Source: Prochlorococcus sp. AG-402-C22
Lineage (GTDB): Bacteria > Cyanobacteriota > Cyanobacteriia > PCC-6307 > Cyanobiaceae
Direction of reading: 5' to 3'
NCBI GenBank assembly: GCA_003279535.1
Contig: QCHO01000007.1
Coordinates: 1-45,903, forward strand
DNA length: 45,903 bases
The position numbers were made by a program, and so were the translations under genes. Below are positions 19,663 to 28,941 of the stretch, piece by piece. How positions within the stretch are numbered: position 1 is the first letter of the stretch; each line of letters begins with the position of its first letter. The notes under the pieces were generated by a model that saw only the letters and a list, made by a program, of their open reading frames with translations, had not been told where the DNA came from and searched no databases.

Positions 19663-20415
19663 TTGGAAAAAAATTTTTCTAATTTAAAGGTAATATTAGT
19701 TGAACCAAATGGTCCTTTAAATGTTGGAAGCATTGCCAGATTATGCTCCAATTTTGAAGTTGATGAATTAAGAATTGTTTCTCCAAAATGCGATATTTTC
19801 TCTTTAGAAGCAAAAAAAATGGCCCTTAAAGGTCAAAAATTTCTTGATCATTGTAAGATTTTTGATAATCTTGAAAAAGCAATTTTTGATTGTGATTTAG
19901 TTCTCGCGTCTTGTGGAAGGATTGATATAAGTAAAGATTCATTTTTTGGATCTTCTGAAGATATATTTAATTGGATTTTATCTTATAAAAAGATTACTAA
20001 TTTAGCAATCATATTTGGAAGAGAAGATAGAGGTTTAACTAATGGCGAATTACTTCTGGCACATAAAACTTTTAATATTCCAACTTCTCAGAATAATCCT
20101 TCTTTAAATCTTTCTCACGCAGTTTCAATAGTTTTGTATGAATTAAATAAGTCTTCTAAAAGAAATTTCAAAAAGGAGTTAGAAGTTTTTAATCTTGCAT
20201 CATCAAAACAAATACAAGATTCATTTGTAGAGATAGAGGAAATGCTTCTGGGAGTTGGATACCTTTTAAAACATACCTCTAAGGTTAAAATAAGTAAATT
20301 TAAGAATTTTATTTTAAGGGCAAATACATCAATGCACGAAATGAATGTTTTAAGAGGAATAGTTCATCAAATAAATTGGTATTTAACCAATTCAAAAAAA
20401 ATTAGAGATGAATGA
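19663..20415 (+). CDS. TrmH/SpoU family RNA 2'-O-methyltransferase (TrmJ-like)
   Basis: A 250-residue SPOUT-fold methyltransferase. VILVEPNGPLNVGSIARLCSN is motif 1, AIIFGREDRGLTNGEL motif 2, and IPTSQNNPSLNLSHAVSIVL motif 3, which form the knotted SAM site. The C-terminal extension (residues 160-250) is of the TrmJ/LasT kind. It would methylate a tRNA or rRNA ribose; the exact nucleotide is not deducible. The start is TTG at 19663, 2 nt after cytM, which indicates translational coupling. Confidence 0.85.
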   Translation: MEKNFSNLKVILVEPNGPLNVGSIARLCSNFEVDELRIVSPKCDIFSLEAKKMALKGQKFLDHCKIFDNLEKAIFDCDLVLASCGRIDISKDSFFGSSEDIFNWILSYKKITNLAIIFGREDRGLTNGELLLAHKTFNIPTSQNNPSLNLSHAVSIVLYELNKSSKRNFKKELEVFNLASSKQIQDSFVEIEEMLLGVGYLLKHTSKVKISKFKNFILRANTSMHEMNVLRGIVHQINWYLTNSKKIRDE

Positions 20416-20525
20416 ATTAAATTAGTTTCCCCCCTCAGAAGATTTTATTTAATAAGGATATTTACTAAAAACATTTTCTGAAGTAACATCTATTGATTAT
20501 TTGAATATTAAAGAAAACAAAAACT

Positions 20526-21614
20526 GTGACTAGAACAAAGAAAAGAAGAGTTTTTCCTTTTACGGCTGTAATAGGTCAGGAAGAAATGAAATTAGCACTT
20601 TTATTAAATGTTATTGATCCAAGAATTGGAGGAGTGATGATAATGGGTGATAGAGGGACTGGAAAGTCCACTACAATTAGAGCTTTAGCTGATTTGTTGC
20701 CTGCAATAGATGTCGTTAAAGACGATCCATATAATAGTTCTTTAATTGATCCTGATTTGCAGAGTAAAGAAGTTTTGGAAAAAATTGTTCAAGGAGAAAA
20801 TCTAGAGATTATTCAAAAACAAGTACCTATGGTTGATTTACCTTTAGGCGCTACTGAGGACAGGCTTTGTGGCACTATAGATATAGAGAAAGCTTTGAGT
20901 GAAGGTGTTAAGGCCTTTGAACCTGGCTTATTGGCTAAAGCTAATAGGGGTTTACTATATGTTGATGAAGTGAATTTACTTGATGATCATTTGGTTGATG
21001 TACTTTTAGATTCAGCTGCTTCTGGTTGGAATACAGTTGAAAGGGAAGGAGTCTCAGTTAGACATCCAGCGAGGTTTGTTCTTATTGGTTCAGGAAATCC
21101 GGAAGAAGGGGAATTAAGGCCTCAGCTATTAGATAGGTTTGGAATGAGCGTTGAGGTCAAGACAGTAAGAGATGCTGAATTAAGAGTTCAGGTAGTTGAT
21201 CAAAGGACTTCTTTTGACGATAATCCTGATGAGTTTTCACTGAGTGTTGAGAAACAGCAGGATGAACTTCAACAAAAGGTAATTAAAGCTCAAGAAATTT
21301 TAAATTCTGTTCAAATGGATGATGACCTTAGATTGAATATTTCTGCAATCTGTGGAGAATTAGATGTTGATGGTTTACGTGGAGATATTGTTACAAATCG
21401 ATCGGCAAGGGCAATTGCAGCCTTTGAGGGCAGAACTGAGGTGCAAGAAGATGATATAGCGAGGGTTATTTCTTGTTCTTTAAGACATAGATTAAGAAAA
21501 GATCCTCTAGAACAAGTTGATTCAGGCGAAAGAGTTATTCAAGCTTTTTGTAAAGTATTTGATTTAGATGAAAAAGAAAATCTTTCAAAATTTCAATTAA
21601 CTGCAGAAGCTTAA
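20526..21614 (+). CDS. chlI: Magnesium chelatase ATPase subunit I
   Basis: A 362-residue AAA+ ATPase. Walker A is [11 protein letters not shown] (residues 40-50), Walker [13 protein letters not shown], sensor 1 [22 protein letters not shown], and the sensor 2 region [12 protein letters not shown]. ChlI drives Mg insertion into protoporphyrin IX together with ChlD and ChlH, the first committed step of chlorophyll synthesis. The start is GTG at 20526, giving the usual short basic N terminus before [19 protein letters not shown]. The 110-bp upstream gap probably holds its promoter. ruvC follows after 5 nt. Confidence 0.97.
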   Translation: MTRTKKRRVFPFTAVIGQEEMKLALLLNVIDPRIGGVMIMGDRGTGKSTTIRALADLLPAIDVVKDDPYNSSLIDPDLQSKEVLEKIVQGENLEIIQKQVPMVDLPLGATEDRLCGTIDIEKALSEGVKAFEPGLLAKANRGLLYVDEVNLLDDHLVDVLLDSAASGWNTVEREGVSVRHPARFVLIGSGNPEEGELRPQLLDRFGMSVEVKTVRDAELRVQVVDQRTSFDDNPDEFSLSVEKQQDELQQKVIKAQEILNSVQMDDDLRLNISAICGELDVDGLRGDIVTNRSARAIAAFEGRTEVQEDDIARVISCSLRHRLRKDPLEQVDSGERVIQAFCKVFDLDEKENLSKFQLTAEA

Positions 21615-21619
21615 TTACA

Positions 21620-22093
21620 GTGAGAATAATTGGGATTGACCCTGGATTAGCTAGAGTTGGGTATGGGATTATTGAAATAGAAAATGAAAAAAAGATATTA
21701 TTAGATTGTGGTGTTATTGAGACAGGTAAAGATAAAAAAGAAGAGGATAGACTTTATGAGATATTCAAAGATCTTAATGAATTAATAAATCATTGGAATC
21801 CAAATGTAGCGGCGGTAGAAAAATTTTTCTTTTATAGGTCAAGTACTACTATTAGTGTGGTACAGGCTAGAGGCGTAATTATGATGGTATTGGCTTCTAA
21901 AAAAATTAATGTTAGTGAATATTCCCCTGCTCAAATAAAGTTAACTATTGCAGGGTCTGGGAAAGCATCTAAGAAAGAAGTTCTTGATGCTGTAATGTAT
22001 AACTTAGAACTTAAAAAACCCCCCAAACCTGATGATTCGGCAGATGCATTGGCCATAGCACTCACAAAATTAAATGAAGAAGGCTTCAACTGA
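21620..22093 (+). CDS. ruvC: Holliday junction resolvase RuvC
   Basis: A 157-residue RuvC. The metal-binding acidic residues are D7 ([14 protein letters not shown]), E67 (AAVEKFFF), and D139/D142 in [14 protein letters not shown]. The basic segment [10 protein letters not shown] is the junction-contact region. It resolves four-way junctions with RuvAB. The start is GTG at 21620, 5 nt after chlI. Confidence 0.96.
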   Translation: MRIIGIDPGLARVGYGIIEIENEKKILLDCGVIETGKDKKEEDRLYEIFKDLNELINHWNPNVAAVEKFFFYRSSTTISVVQARGVIMMVLASKKINVSEYSPAQIKLTIAGSGKASKKEVLDAVMYNLELKKPPKPDDSADALAIALTKLNEEGFN

Positions 22094-22102
22094 AGATTCA
22101 AT

Positions 22103-22660
22103 ATGATTATCTTAGAAAGAAAGAAATTGGAGAGGTATAGGTTTAGAAAACTTAGAGATGAGATTTCCCTTAATCAAAAAGAAAATGTAGAAAAAAATGT
22201 AAAATTGTATGTTGATTCATTTATTAAGGAATATAAAAACATTGGTTACATAGCTATATATTGGCCTCTAAAAAATGAAGTAGATATTAGAAGTCTTAAG
22301 GAAAAAATTTCTTTAGCATTGCCCAGATGTAAAGAAAAAAAAGAGTTGTTATTTTATCCATGGGATGAAAGACCTCTTACAAAAGACTCTGAGGGGATAC
22401 TAAGTCCAAATAACTATTTTTCATTAAGTCATAAGCAAATAAGTATGATACTTGTTCCATGTCTCTCAGTAGATAAAAATTTAATAAGATTAGGTTATGG
22501 AGGAGGTTATTTTGATAAATTAAGGAGAGATAAAAATTGGAGGAATGTTCCATGCATAGGAGTATTAACTTCAAATTGTGTAAGTACGATTCCATTAACC
22601 AGAGCTGAATGGGATATTCCCTTATCAGGCTTCATCACAGAAAAAGAAATATTTGTATAA
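22103..22660 (+). CDS. 5-formyltetrahydrofolate cyclo-ligase
   Basis: A 185-residue MTHFS/YgfA family enzyme. It has the N-terminal basic helix with RKLRDEISLNQKE, IAIYWPLKNEVDIR, and the ATP/Mg signature RLGYGGGYFDKL near residue 130. It converts 5-formyl-THF to 5,10-methenyl-THF using ATP, recovering folate for the C1 pool that FolD (4.3-5.9 kb) also serves. It starts 9 nt after ruvC. Confidence 0.9.
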   Translation: MIILERKKLERYRFRKLRDEISLNQKENVEKNVKLYVDSFIKEYKNIGYIAIYWPLKNEVDIRSLKEKISLALPRCKEKKELLFYPWDERPLTKDSEGILSPNNYFSLSHKQISMILVPCLSVDKNLIRLGYGGGYFDKLRRDKNWRNVPCIGVLTSNCVSTIPLTRAEWDIPLSGFITEKEIFV

Positions 22661-22700
22661 TAAGAGATCTACAAGTGGGTTATTAATAGTTTTTTAAAAA

Positions 22701-23120
22701 ATGGAAAATCAAGAAAAATACAATAACTTATCAAAATTAGTTGAAAAGTTGAAGAAATCAGAAGATCCAAAAAGAAAATATGAATACATTTTGTGGTTAG
22801 GCAAAAAATTGAAAGAACCAGATAGTAGGATCCTTGTTGAGGAAAATAAGGTTAAGGGATGCGTTTCAGAAGTTTTTGTTAAGGCAACCATTAAAGCCGG
22901 TAAATTATTTTGGGAAGGATATTCTGATGCTCTAATAACAAAGGGTTTGTTGGCATTTCTAATTAGTGGATTAAATGAGTTAACACCAAATGAAGTTGTT
23001 GAAATAGATAAGAAATTTATAGAAGATACTGGTTTGAAAGCAAGCTTAACTCCTTCACGATCAAATGGTTTCTTAAACATATTATTGAAAATGCAGTCTC
23101 AAGCAATTGAATTTTTGTAG
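22701..23120 (+). CDS. sufE: Cysteine desulfuration protein SufE
   Basis: A 139-residue SufE-family protein. The active-site cysteine is C54 in NKVKGCVSEVFV, with upstream DPKRKYEYILWLGKKL and the C-terminal GLKASLTPSRSNGFLNIL, all characteristic. It accepts persulfide sulfur from SufS and hands it to the SufBCD scaffold for Fe-S clusters, which photosystem I demands in quantity. It is 40 nt downstream of the cyclo-ligase and 44 nt upstream of hom. Confidence 0.94.
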   Translation: MENQEKYNNLSKLVEKLKKSEDPKRKYEYILWLGKKLKEPDSRILVEENKVKGCVSEVFVKATIKAGKLFWEGYSDALITKGLLAFLISGLNELTPNEVVEIDKKFIEDTGLKASLTPSRSNGFLNILLKMQSQAIEFL

Positions 23121-23164
23121 GTCTAATAATATAAAATTAAACTCAAAGTAAAAAATAATAAAAA

Positions 23165-24466
23165 ATGAGAAAATGCAAAATTGGTATCCTAGGTTTTGGA
23201 ACTGTAGGTTCAGGGATTTATAAAATATTAAGCTCTGAAGTTGATTCACATCCAATTCTAAAAGAAATAGAAATTGCAAAAATAGCAGTTAAAGATCTTA
23301 GTAAAAAAAGGGATATCGAGCTAGATAATAATTTATTAACAGATGATCCATTTGAATTAATTAATGACCCCTCCATAGATGTAATTGTTGAAGTAATGGG
23401 TGGGGTTGATTTAGCAAAAGATATTATTCTGCAGTCATTAAAATCCGGTAAATCTGTTGTTACAGCAAATAAAGCAGTCATTGCAAGATATGGAGAAGAA
23501 ATATATGAAACTGCTAGTAAAGAGGGAGTTTATATCTTGTCAGAGGCAGCAGTTTGCGGGGGGATTCCTATAATTGAACCCTTAAAAAGATCATTAAAAA
23601 GTAACAGCATAATAAAAATGCTAGGGATAATAAACGGCACAACAAATTTTATTCTTTCAAAGATGACAAATGAAAAAGCGGATTATAAGGAGACCTTAAA
23701 ATTGGCCCAAAGCCTTGGATATGCAGAATTCGATCCAACGGCAGATGTTGAAGGACATGATGCTGCTGATAAGATTTCAATTCTTAGTGAACTCGCATTT
23801 GGAGGGAAAATAAAAAGAGACAAGATAAATTCTGAGGGCATTAGTAAAATTAATCTTAAGGATATCGAATATGCCAATAAATTAGGATTTGAAATAAAAC
23901 TTTTGGCTCTCTCCGAAAGACAACAAATTAATAATAAAGATTCACTTGGTTTGAATATTTGGGTAGGCCCTTCTTTGATTCCAAAATCTCATCCATTAGC
24001 CACAGTTAAGGGAGTTAACAACGCCTTATTGATAGAGGCTGATCCTCTTGGAGAAATAATGTTGTATGGCCCAGGTGCTGGGAGTGGCCCAACTGCTTCA
24101 TCAGTAGTATCAGATATACTAAATCTGCATGCCGCCTCAGTAAAAAATAACAATTTAATCGATCCATTATTATCTTTTGATTTCTGGAGAAACTGTCACA
24201 TAATTGAATCTTCACAAATAAATAAAAAAAATTACCTTAGAATTATCTGTCTTGATAGTCCTGGCGTAATAGGAAAGATTGGAGATATTTTTGGAAATAA
24301 TAATGTATCAATTGAATCAATCGTTCAACTAGATGCCAGTGAGGACAAAGCTGAAATTGTTGTTATTACTCATGAGGTGAATAATGGAAATTTTGAGAAA
24401 TCTAAAGATGAAATAAATTCGCTAAGTGAAGTCAAAATTATTGCTAGTCAATTAAGTTGTATTTAG
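23165..24466 (+). CDS. hom: Homoserine dehydrogenase
   Basis: A 433-residue monofunctional homoserine dehydrogenase with C-terminal ACT domain. NAD(P) binding: IGILGFGTVGSGIYKIL. Catalytic region: GIINGTTNFILSKM and GYAEFDPTADVEGHDAADK. Substrate domain: LIEADPLGEIMLYGPGAG. The ACT domain (about 355-430, beginning LRIICLDSPGVIGKI) is the threonine-sensing part. It reduces aspartate semialdehyde to homoserine for threonine and methionine. Confidence 0.96.
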   Translation: MRKCKIGILGFGTVGSGIYKILSSEVDSHPILKEIEIAKIAVKDLSKKRDIELDNNLLTDDPFELINDPSIDVIVEVMGGVDLAKDIILQSLKSGKSVVTANKAVIARYGEEIYETASKEGVYILSEAAVCGGIPIIEPLKRSLKSNSIIKMLGIINGTTNFILSKMTNEKADYKETLKLAQSLGYAEFDPTADVEGHDAADKISILSELAFGGKIKRDKINSEGISKINLKDIEYANKLGFEIKLLALSERQQINNKDSLGLNIWVGPSLIPKSHPLATVKGVNNALLIEADPLGEIMLYGPGAGSGPTASSVVSDILNLHAASVKNNNLIDPLLSFDFWRNCHIIESSQINKKNYLRIICLDSPGVIGKIGDIFGNNNVSIESIVQLDASEDKAEIVVITHEVNNGNFEKSKDEINSLSEVKIIASQLSCI

Positions 24467-24536
24467 AAAAATAATTTGCAAATATCCTCATAGCTTGTTA
24501 AACCGAAGAAAGTAAGTATTTGGTTTTAGCACTTTA

Positions 24537-24788
24537 ATGATTCTTTCAAAACTATTAGACAATAAAAATGAAAATAATAATTTAATTTTTTCTAAAAATC
24601 TTTATAAAGGTGCTTGTGTAAAAATTAAAAATAGTAATAAGACTTTCCAAGTTATCGGTATAAATATAGATAAAAAAATTTGTTGGGTAAGAGAATGGCC
24701 TTTTGCCTGTAATTCTAGAAAAACATTTGCTTTAGAAATAAGTCAAATAATCTTGCAAATTTTTTGCCCAAATCAATCTTCAGAATAA
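24537..24788 (+). CDS. Small conserved cyanobacterial protein, unknown
   Basis: An 83-residue soluble protein. The middle (about residues 24-65) looks like a small beta-barrel: GACVKIKNSNKTFQVIGINI, then CWVREWPF and KTFALEISQI. I do not recognise a named family. It contains four Cys without a CxxC pair. The start is uncertain because the first 20 residues are polar and low in complexity. It lies 17 nt upstream of the binding lipoprotein and may share its transcript. Confidence 0.6.
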   Translation: MILSKLLDNKNENNNLIFSKNLYKGACVKIKNSNKTFQVIGINIDKKICWVREWPFACNSRKTFALEISQIILQIFCPNQSSE

Positions 24789-24805
24789 TTTAGTAATTAA
24801 GCAAT

Positions 24806-26377
24806 ATGAAAAAAAAAGTACTTTTATCAACTTTTATTATTTTAATTTCTTTGTTACAGAACTCTTGTGGCTCAAAAAGAATATCTAAGAAAATCATAGT
24901 AGCAAGTTCTGGGAAAATTGAATCTTTAGATCCAGCAAGAGCTAATACTCTTAAAGCAATTCAACTAATAAGTTCTTTGGGAGACACATTGTATGAATTA
25001 AATTCCAAAGGAGAATTAATACCTGAATTGGCATCGGGTATGCCAATTATTTCAAAGGATAGACTTAAAATAACTATCAATTTAAGAAAAAAAGTTTTTT
25101 TTCACGATGGAACTTCATTTAACTCAAAAGCAATAAAATTTACTTTTGATAGATTCAAAAGAATTGGGACCATGAATTATATTTTAGGAAATAAGATTAA
25201 ATCAATAGAAACTCCAAGTGAATATTCAGTAATAATAAATTTAAATAAACCATCAAGTTCCTTAAATGGTTTACTTACATCAGTTAATTTAACACCAATA
25301 TCTCCTACATTTTATAAAGAATATTCTGATAAGTTTCTAAATGAAAAATTCGTTGGTACCGGTAAGTATGTCCTAACCAGTTTTTCTAATGAAGTGCAAT
25401 TAATTGATCCAAATTTAAATTATTGGGGTGAAAAGCCCTTAAATAATGGCATTAATTTTGTGGGATATTCAAATTCATCTTCTCTTTTTGGAGCTTTAAA
25501 AAGTAAACAAATTGACGTACTCTTATCAAACTCAATTGATGATAGTCAGAGAAATAGCTTAAAGAATTTAAGTAAAAATAACAAGTTTAAAGAAGGTAAT
25601 AGTCCTTTTACCGAATTAAGTTTTATAAGCCTTAAAACTAGTTCTTATCCTTTAAGTAATCTTAATTTAAGATTGGCTTTAGCAAAAAGTCTTAATAGAA
25701 AATTGATTAGTGAAAAAGTAAGTTATGGTTTGAGGAACCCGTCTAGATCAATTATTCCTCCGATATTAAAAAAAGATAATCTAGATCTTTGGCCTGAATA
25801 TGATTATTTAGAAGCGAGAAAGTTATTTCAAAAAGAAAATTATTGTAATGGAAACATACTTAAAATCCCGCTCACTTATAGATCGAATGTCCCAGCGGAT
25901 AAACTAATTGCCCTTACATGGCAGGAAGAAATAAAAAATTCTTTGAAAGATTGTATTGATATTGAACTCAACGGAGTTGAATCTACAACAGTTTATAAGA
26001 ATCTAAGTTTGGGAATTTATACAGCAGTCATCCTAGATTGGACTGGAGCTTATTCAGATCCAGAAGCCTATCTTACGCCACTTCTAAGTTGTAATGAAAT
26101 AGTCGATGGGATATGTAAAAAAGGAGAATCCGTTTACAGCGGGAGTTTTTGGGGATCTAATAAAGTGGAGAGTTTGTTTCTTGAGAGTGAAAAAATAAGT
26201 GGAAATAAAAGACTAGATAAACTTGTTGAAATTGAAAAAATAGCATCTAATTCAATCCCTTACATTCCTATTTGGATATCCTCTCAAAAAGCATGGTCTC
26301 AAAATAAAATATCAAAACCTATTTTTAATGGTGCAGGAATAATTTCATTGAGTGATCTTAAGTTAATTGATGAGTAG
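24806..26377 (+). CDS. Peptide/nickel-type ABC transporter substrate-binding lipoprotein
   Basis: A 523-residue SBP family 5 protein (DppA/OppA/NikA type). A signal peptide of about 20 residues ends in LLQNSCGSK with C21 as probable lipidated cysteine; the residues before it are not ideal for a lipobox. The family features are IESLDPARANTLKAIQLISSLGDTLYE near the mature N terminus (first 20 residues SGKIESLDPARANTLKAIQL), RKKVFFHDGTSFNSKAIKFT, and GTGKYVL. It binds a peptide, nickel or related ligand in the periplasm; the ligand is not readable. The permease gene overlaps its end. Confidence 0.88.
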   Translation: MKKKVLLSTFIILISLLQNSCGSKRISKKIIVASSGKIESLDPARANTLKAIQLISSLGDTLYELNSKGELIPELASGMPIISKDRLKITINLRKKVFFHDGTSFNSKAIKFTFDRFKRIGTMNYILGNKIKSIETPSEYSVIINLNKPSSSLNGLLTSVNLTPISPTFYKEYSDKFLNEKFVGTGKYVLTSFSNEVQLIDPNLNYWGEKPLNNGINFVGYSNSSSLFGALKSKQIDVLLSNSIDDSQRNSLKNLSKNNKFKEGNSPFTELSFISLKTSSYPLSNLNLRLALAKSLNRKLISEKVSYGLRNPSRSIIPPILKKDNLDLWPEYDYLEARKLFQKENYCNGNILKIPLTYRSNVPADKLIALTWQEEIKNSLKDCIDIELNGVESTTVYKNLSLGIYTAVILDWTGAYSDPEAYLTPLLSCNEIVDGICKKGESVYSGSFWGSNKVESLFLESEKISGNKRLDKLVEIEKIASNSIPYIPIWISSQKAWSQNKISKPIFNGAGIISLSDLKLIDE

Positions 26378-27392
26378 AAATTTAAATAAACTATTTAATT
26401 ATTCCTTATTAAAAATTACATTAATACCAATAATGTTATGGATAATTTCTTCATTAGTATTTATTTTATTGAGAGTTGCACCTGGTGATCCTGTTGATGC
26501 CATTCTTGGATCTGGAGCTAATGAAGTTTCTAGGGAAATTCTAAGAAATAAATTGGGGCTAAATGAATCTTTAATAAATCAATATTTTTCCTACATTAAC
26601 AATATTTTGCACTTAGATTTTGGCCAATCTCTTAGTAATCAAGAGCCAGTGCTTAATATCATTCTTAAGTCATTGCCTGCAAGTCTTGAGCTAGGCTTCT
26701 TTTCAATATTAAGCGCAATGCTAATTGGATTCCCATTGGGATTACTTGGGTTAAGAAATAGAAGGAAAAAGACTGATTATATTGTGAGAGTATTTGGTAT
26801 TGCTACATATGCAATTCCTCCTTTTTGGGGAGCAATGTTAGCTCAATTATTATTTTCTGTATATTTTAATATTTCCCCAATAGGGGGTAGATTCCCAATC
26901 TTTCAGCCACAACCTCAAATTACAGGTTTTCTAGTTTTAGATAGTATTCTTTCAAATAATATTATTGCTTTAAAAGATTCCCTTTATCATCTTGCACTTC
27001 CCTCGATTACCCTGGGCTTTCTATTAAGTGGTATATTCAGCAGGTCATTAAGGTTGAATTTGGATAAGACTTTAAAAAGTGATTATGTAAATGCTGCTAT
27101 ATGTAGAGGAATATCGAGAAAAAAAATTTTTTTTAACCATGCTTTACCTAATGCTCTATTGCCAATTGTCACTATTTCTGGTTTGACAATTGCTTCGTTA
27201 GCAGGAGGCGCCCTATTGTTTGAAGTAACTTTTTCATGGCCAGGTATTGCTTTAAGATTACATGAAGCAATTTCTCAGAGGGACTATACCTTGGTTCAAG
27301 GTATTGTAATTTTTACCTCTATGCTTATAGTTTCTTTGAATCTCTTTGTAGATATATTAATTGCCTATTTAGATCCAAGAATAGAGTACTAA
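26370..27392 (+). CDS. ABC transporter permease (DppB/OppB/NikB family)
   Basis: A protein of about 340 residues with six transmembrane segments. The first is preceded by a basic N terminus, the family motif FILLRVAPGDPVDAILG is at about residue 28, and the cytoplasmic EAA loop is YVNAAICRGISRKKIFFNHA. It ends with the usual DILIAYLDPRIEY. I place the start at the ATG at 26370; a TTG one codon earlier is also possible. It overlaps the lipoprotein gene by 8 nt, so the two are translationally coupled. No DppC-type second permease or ATPase follows. Confidence 0.88.
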   Translation: MSRNLNKLFNYSLLKITLIPIMLWIISSLVFILLRVAPGDPVDAILGSGANEVSREILRNKLGLNESLINQYFSYINNILHLDFGQSLSNQEPVLNIILKSLPASLELGFFSILSAMLIGFPLGLLGLRNRRKKTDYIVRVFGIATYAIPPFWGAMLAQLLFSVYFNISPIGGRFPIFQPQPQITGFLVLDSILSNNIIALKDSLYHLALPSITLGFLLSGIFSRSLRLNLDKTLKSDYVNAAICRGISRKKIFFNHALPNALLPIVTISGLTIASLAGGALLFEVTFSWPGIALRLHEAISQRDYTLVQGIVIFTSMLIVSLNLFVDILIAYLDPRIEY

Positions 27393-28939
27393 TTTTTTGA
27401 AACTTCTTTTATAGTTTTAAGATCTAAAACATGGAAATTAAGTCTCATTTCTCTTTGGTTTTTGATTACACTCGGGATCTCTTGGTTCTTAATATTTTTT
27501 ATAAATTCAACTATAAATTTCGAAGATAAATCTTGTACTAAAATTGGATTTGAACCAATAAAAGATTCACTTATTTTGAAGACATCATTATTCTCTAGAT
27601 AATTATTTTTTATTCTGATTGGAGAGAAATGACTTGCACCTTCAATAATTAGAAATCTATTTAATGGATTATTTAAAGCAGAAAAAACTTTAAACTGTTC
27701 ATTCATTAGTGGTGTAATAAGGTCATATGTGCCACCTATAAGGAGAGTTGGTACTATAATTCCTGAACTACTTTCTTTTGGCCATAATAAACTACCAAAT
27801 GGATTAAAGCCTATTATCGCAGTAGCCTTATTTGAGTTATTTTTCTTAGGAAATGTGATTTCACTTAATTGACATTGAAGTAATTTAGATAAATTTGTTA
27901 ATGCAAAGTCTTTGAATGCATAATCACATCTTTCCTCAAATTTGTCAGTAGGCTTATTGCCCTCATATAAAAGTGCTATTAAAGCTCCAAGTGAATGACC
28001 CATTAAGATATAAGAATCATTAGATAATCCAAATTCCCCATTCCTATGGGCTTTTAACACAGCATCTAAATCTTTGATTCTATATAAGAAAAAGTCTGCA
28101 CTTCCTGGAATTGCTTCTTTTCCGTCGAGTACTTCTATGAAGGATTCTAAATTACTCCCTCTATGATCTATGAATGCTATTGGCCAACCCCTTTTAGCCA
28201 ATTCGTTGCCTATCCATCTGAAATTATTAATGTCGCCTCCAAGTCCGGGCATAAAAATTATCAGTTCTTTATCATAATTTGTTTTATTGCTTTTCCATAT
28301 TTCAATTTCAAAAGATTTTACACGGTGAGGAGCATAAATTTTTTTATCAATCTTTATTAGATCTTGAGTTGATTCTTTTTCAGTATTTTTAAAGGGATTT
28401 TGTTTCGTTCTTTCAAGATTATTTAATTTCGATATAAGATCTTGTTGCATTGCTAATTCATTTTTCCAAGATGAAATTATTAAAAATAGATTATCAATAT
28501 CTAGTGAAATTACTTCTGAAGGTAATGACTTTATGATGTCTAAAGTTGAAACTTCTTTTTTTTCATCTAATAAATTTTCTATAGTGTTATAAATTTCAGT
28601 TCCATTATTGTCATTTGGAACTGTAATAGTTTTGCTTAATTCTGTAAGAATTTTACGCCCTATCCAACTTCTCAATACTTCTCTATTTAATCCTTCTTCC
28701 TTGAAAACTGGAAATTCTAAGAATTTTGATAATTCAAAAACTCTTATTAATCCATTTTTTTTTAACCAATCTATTAATTCCGTTGAATCTTCGTTTAATT
28801 TTTCTAAGTTTGATAATTGTTCTATAGTGAGAGGTATGTTCATCTCCTCAAACTTAATATTTATTTTTTCTGCAGCCTTTGAACCATGATTAAAAAATAA
28901 ACCACAAATACCTAAATAAATTATAAAAAAGTTTTTCAC
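27389..28939 (-). CDS. Secreted alpha/beta hydrolase with DUF1400-type N-terminal domain
   Basis: A protein of about 516 residues. I prefer the GTG at 28939 over the TTG at 28954 because it gives a classic signal peptide, (M)KNFFIIYLGICGLFF then NHGSKAAEK. Residues about 25-120 match the DUF1400 helical domain seen in cyanobacterial lipases, and the rest is an alpha/beta hydrolase with the oxyanion region FMPGLGGDINNFRW, the nucleophile elbow LMGHSLGAL and a late His in IEGASHFSP. It is a putative periplasmic esterase or lipase of unknown substrate. It converges on the permease with a 4-nt overlap. Confidence 0.8.
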   Translation of the reverse strand: MKNFFIIYLGICGLFFNHGSKAAEKINIKFEEMNIPLTIEQLSNLEKLNEDSTELIDWLKKNGLIRVFELSKFLEFPVFKEEGLNREVLRSWIGRKILTELSKTITVPNDNNGTEIYNTIENLLDEKKEVSTLDIIKSLPSEVISLDIDNLFLIISSWKNELAMQQDLISKLNNLERTKQNPFKNTEKESTQDLIKIDKKIYAPHRVKSFEIEIWKSNKTNYDKELIIFMPGLGGDINNFRWIGNELAKRGWPIAFIDHRGSNLESFIEVLDGKEAIPGSADFFLYRIKDLDAVLKAHRNGEFGLSNDSYILMGHSLGALIALLYEGNKPTDKFEERCDYAFKDFALTNLSKLLQCQLSEITFPKKNNSNKATAIIGFNPFGSLLWPKESSSGIIVPTLLIGGTYDLITPLMNEQFKVFSALNNPLNRFLIIEGASHFSPIRIKNNYLENNDVFKISESFIGSNPILVQDLSSKFIVEFIKNIKNQEIPSVIKNQREMRLNFHVLDLKTIKEVSKN

Positions 28940-28941
28940 TT

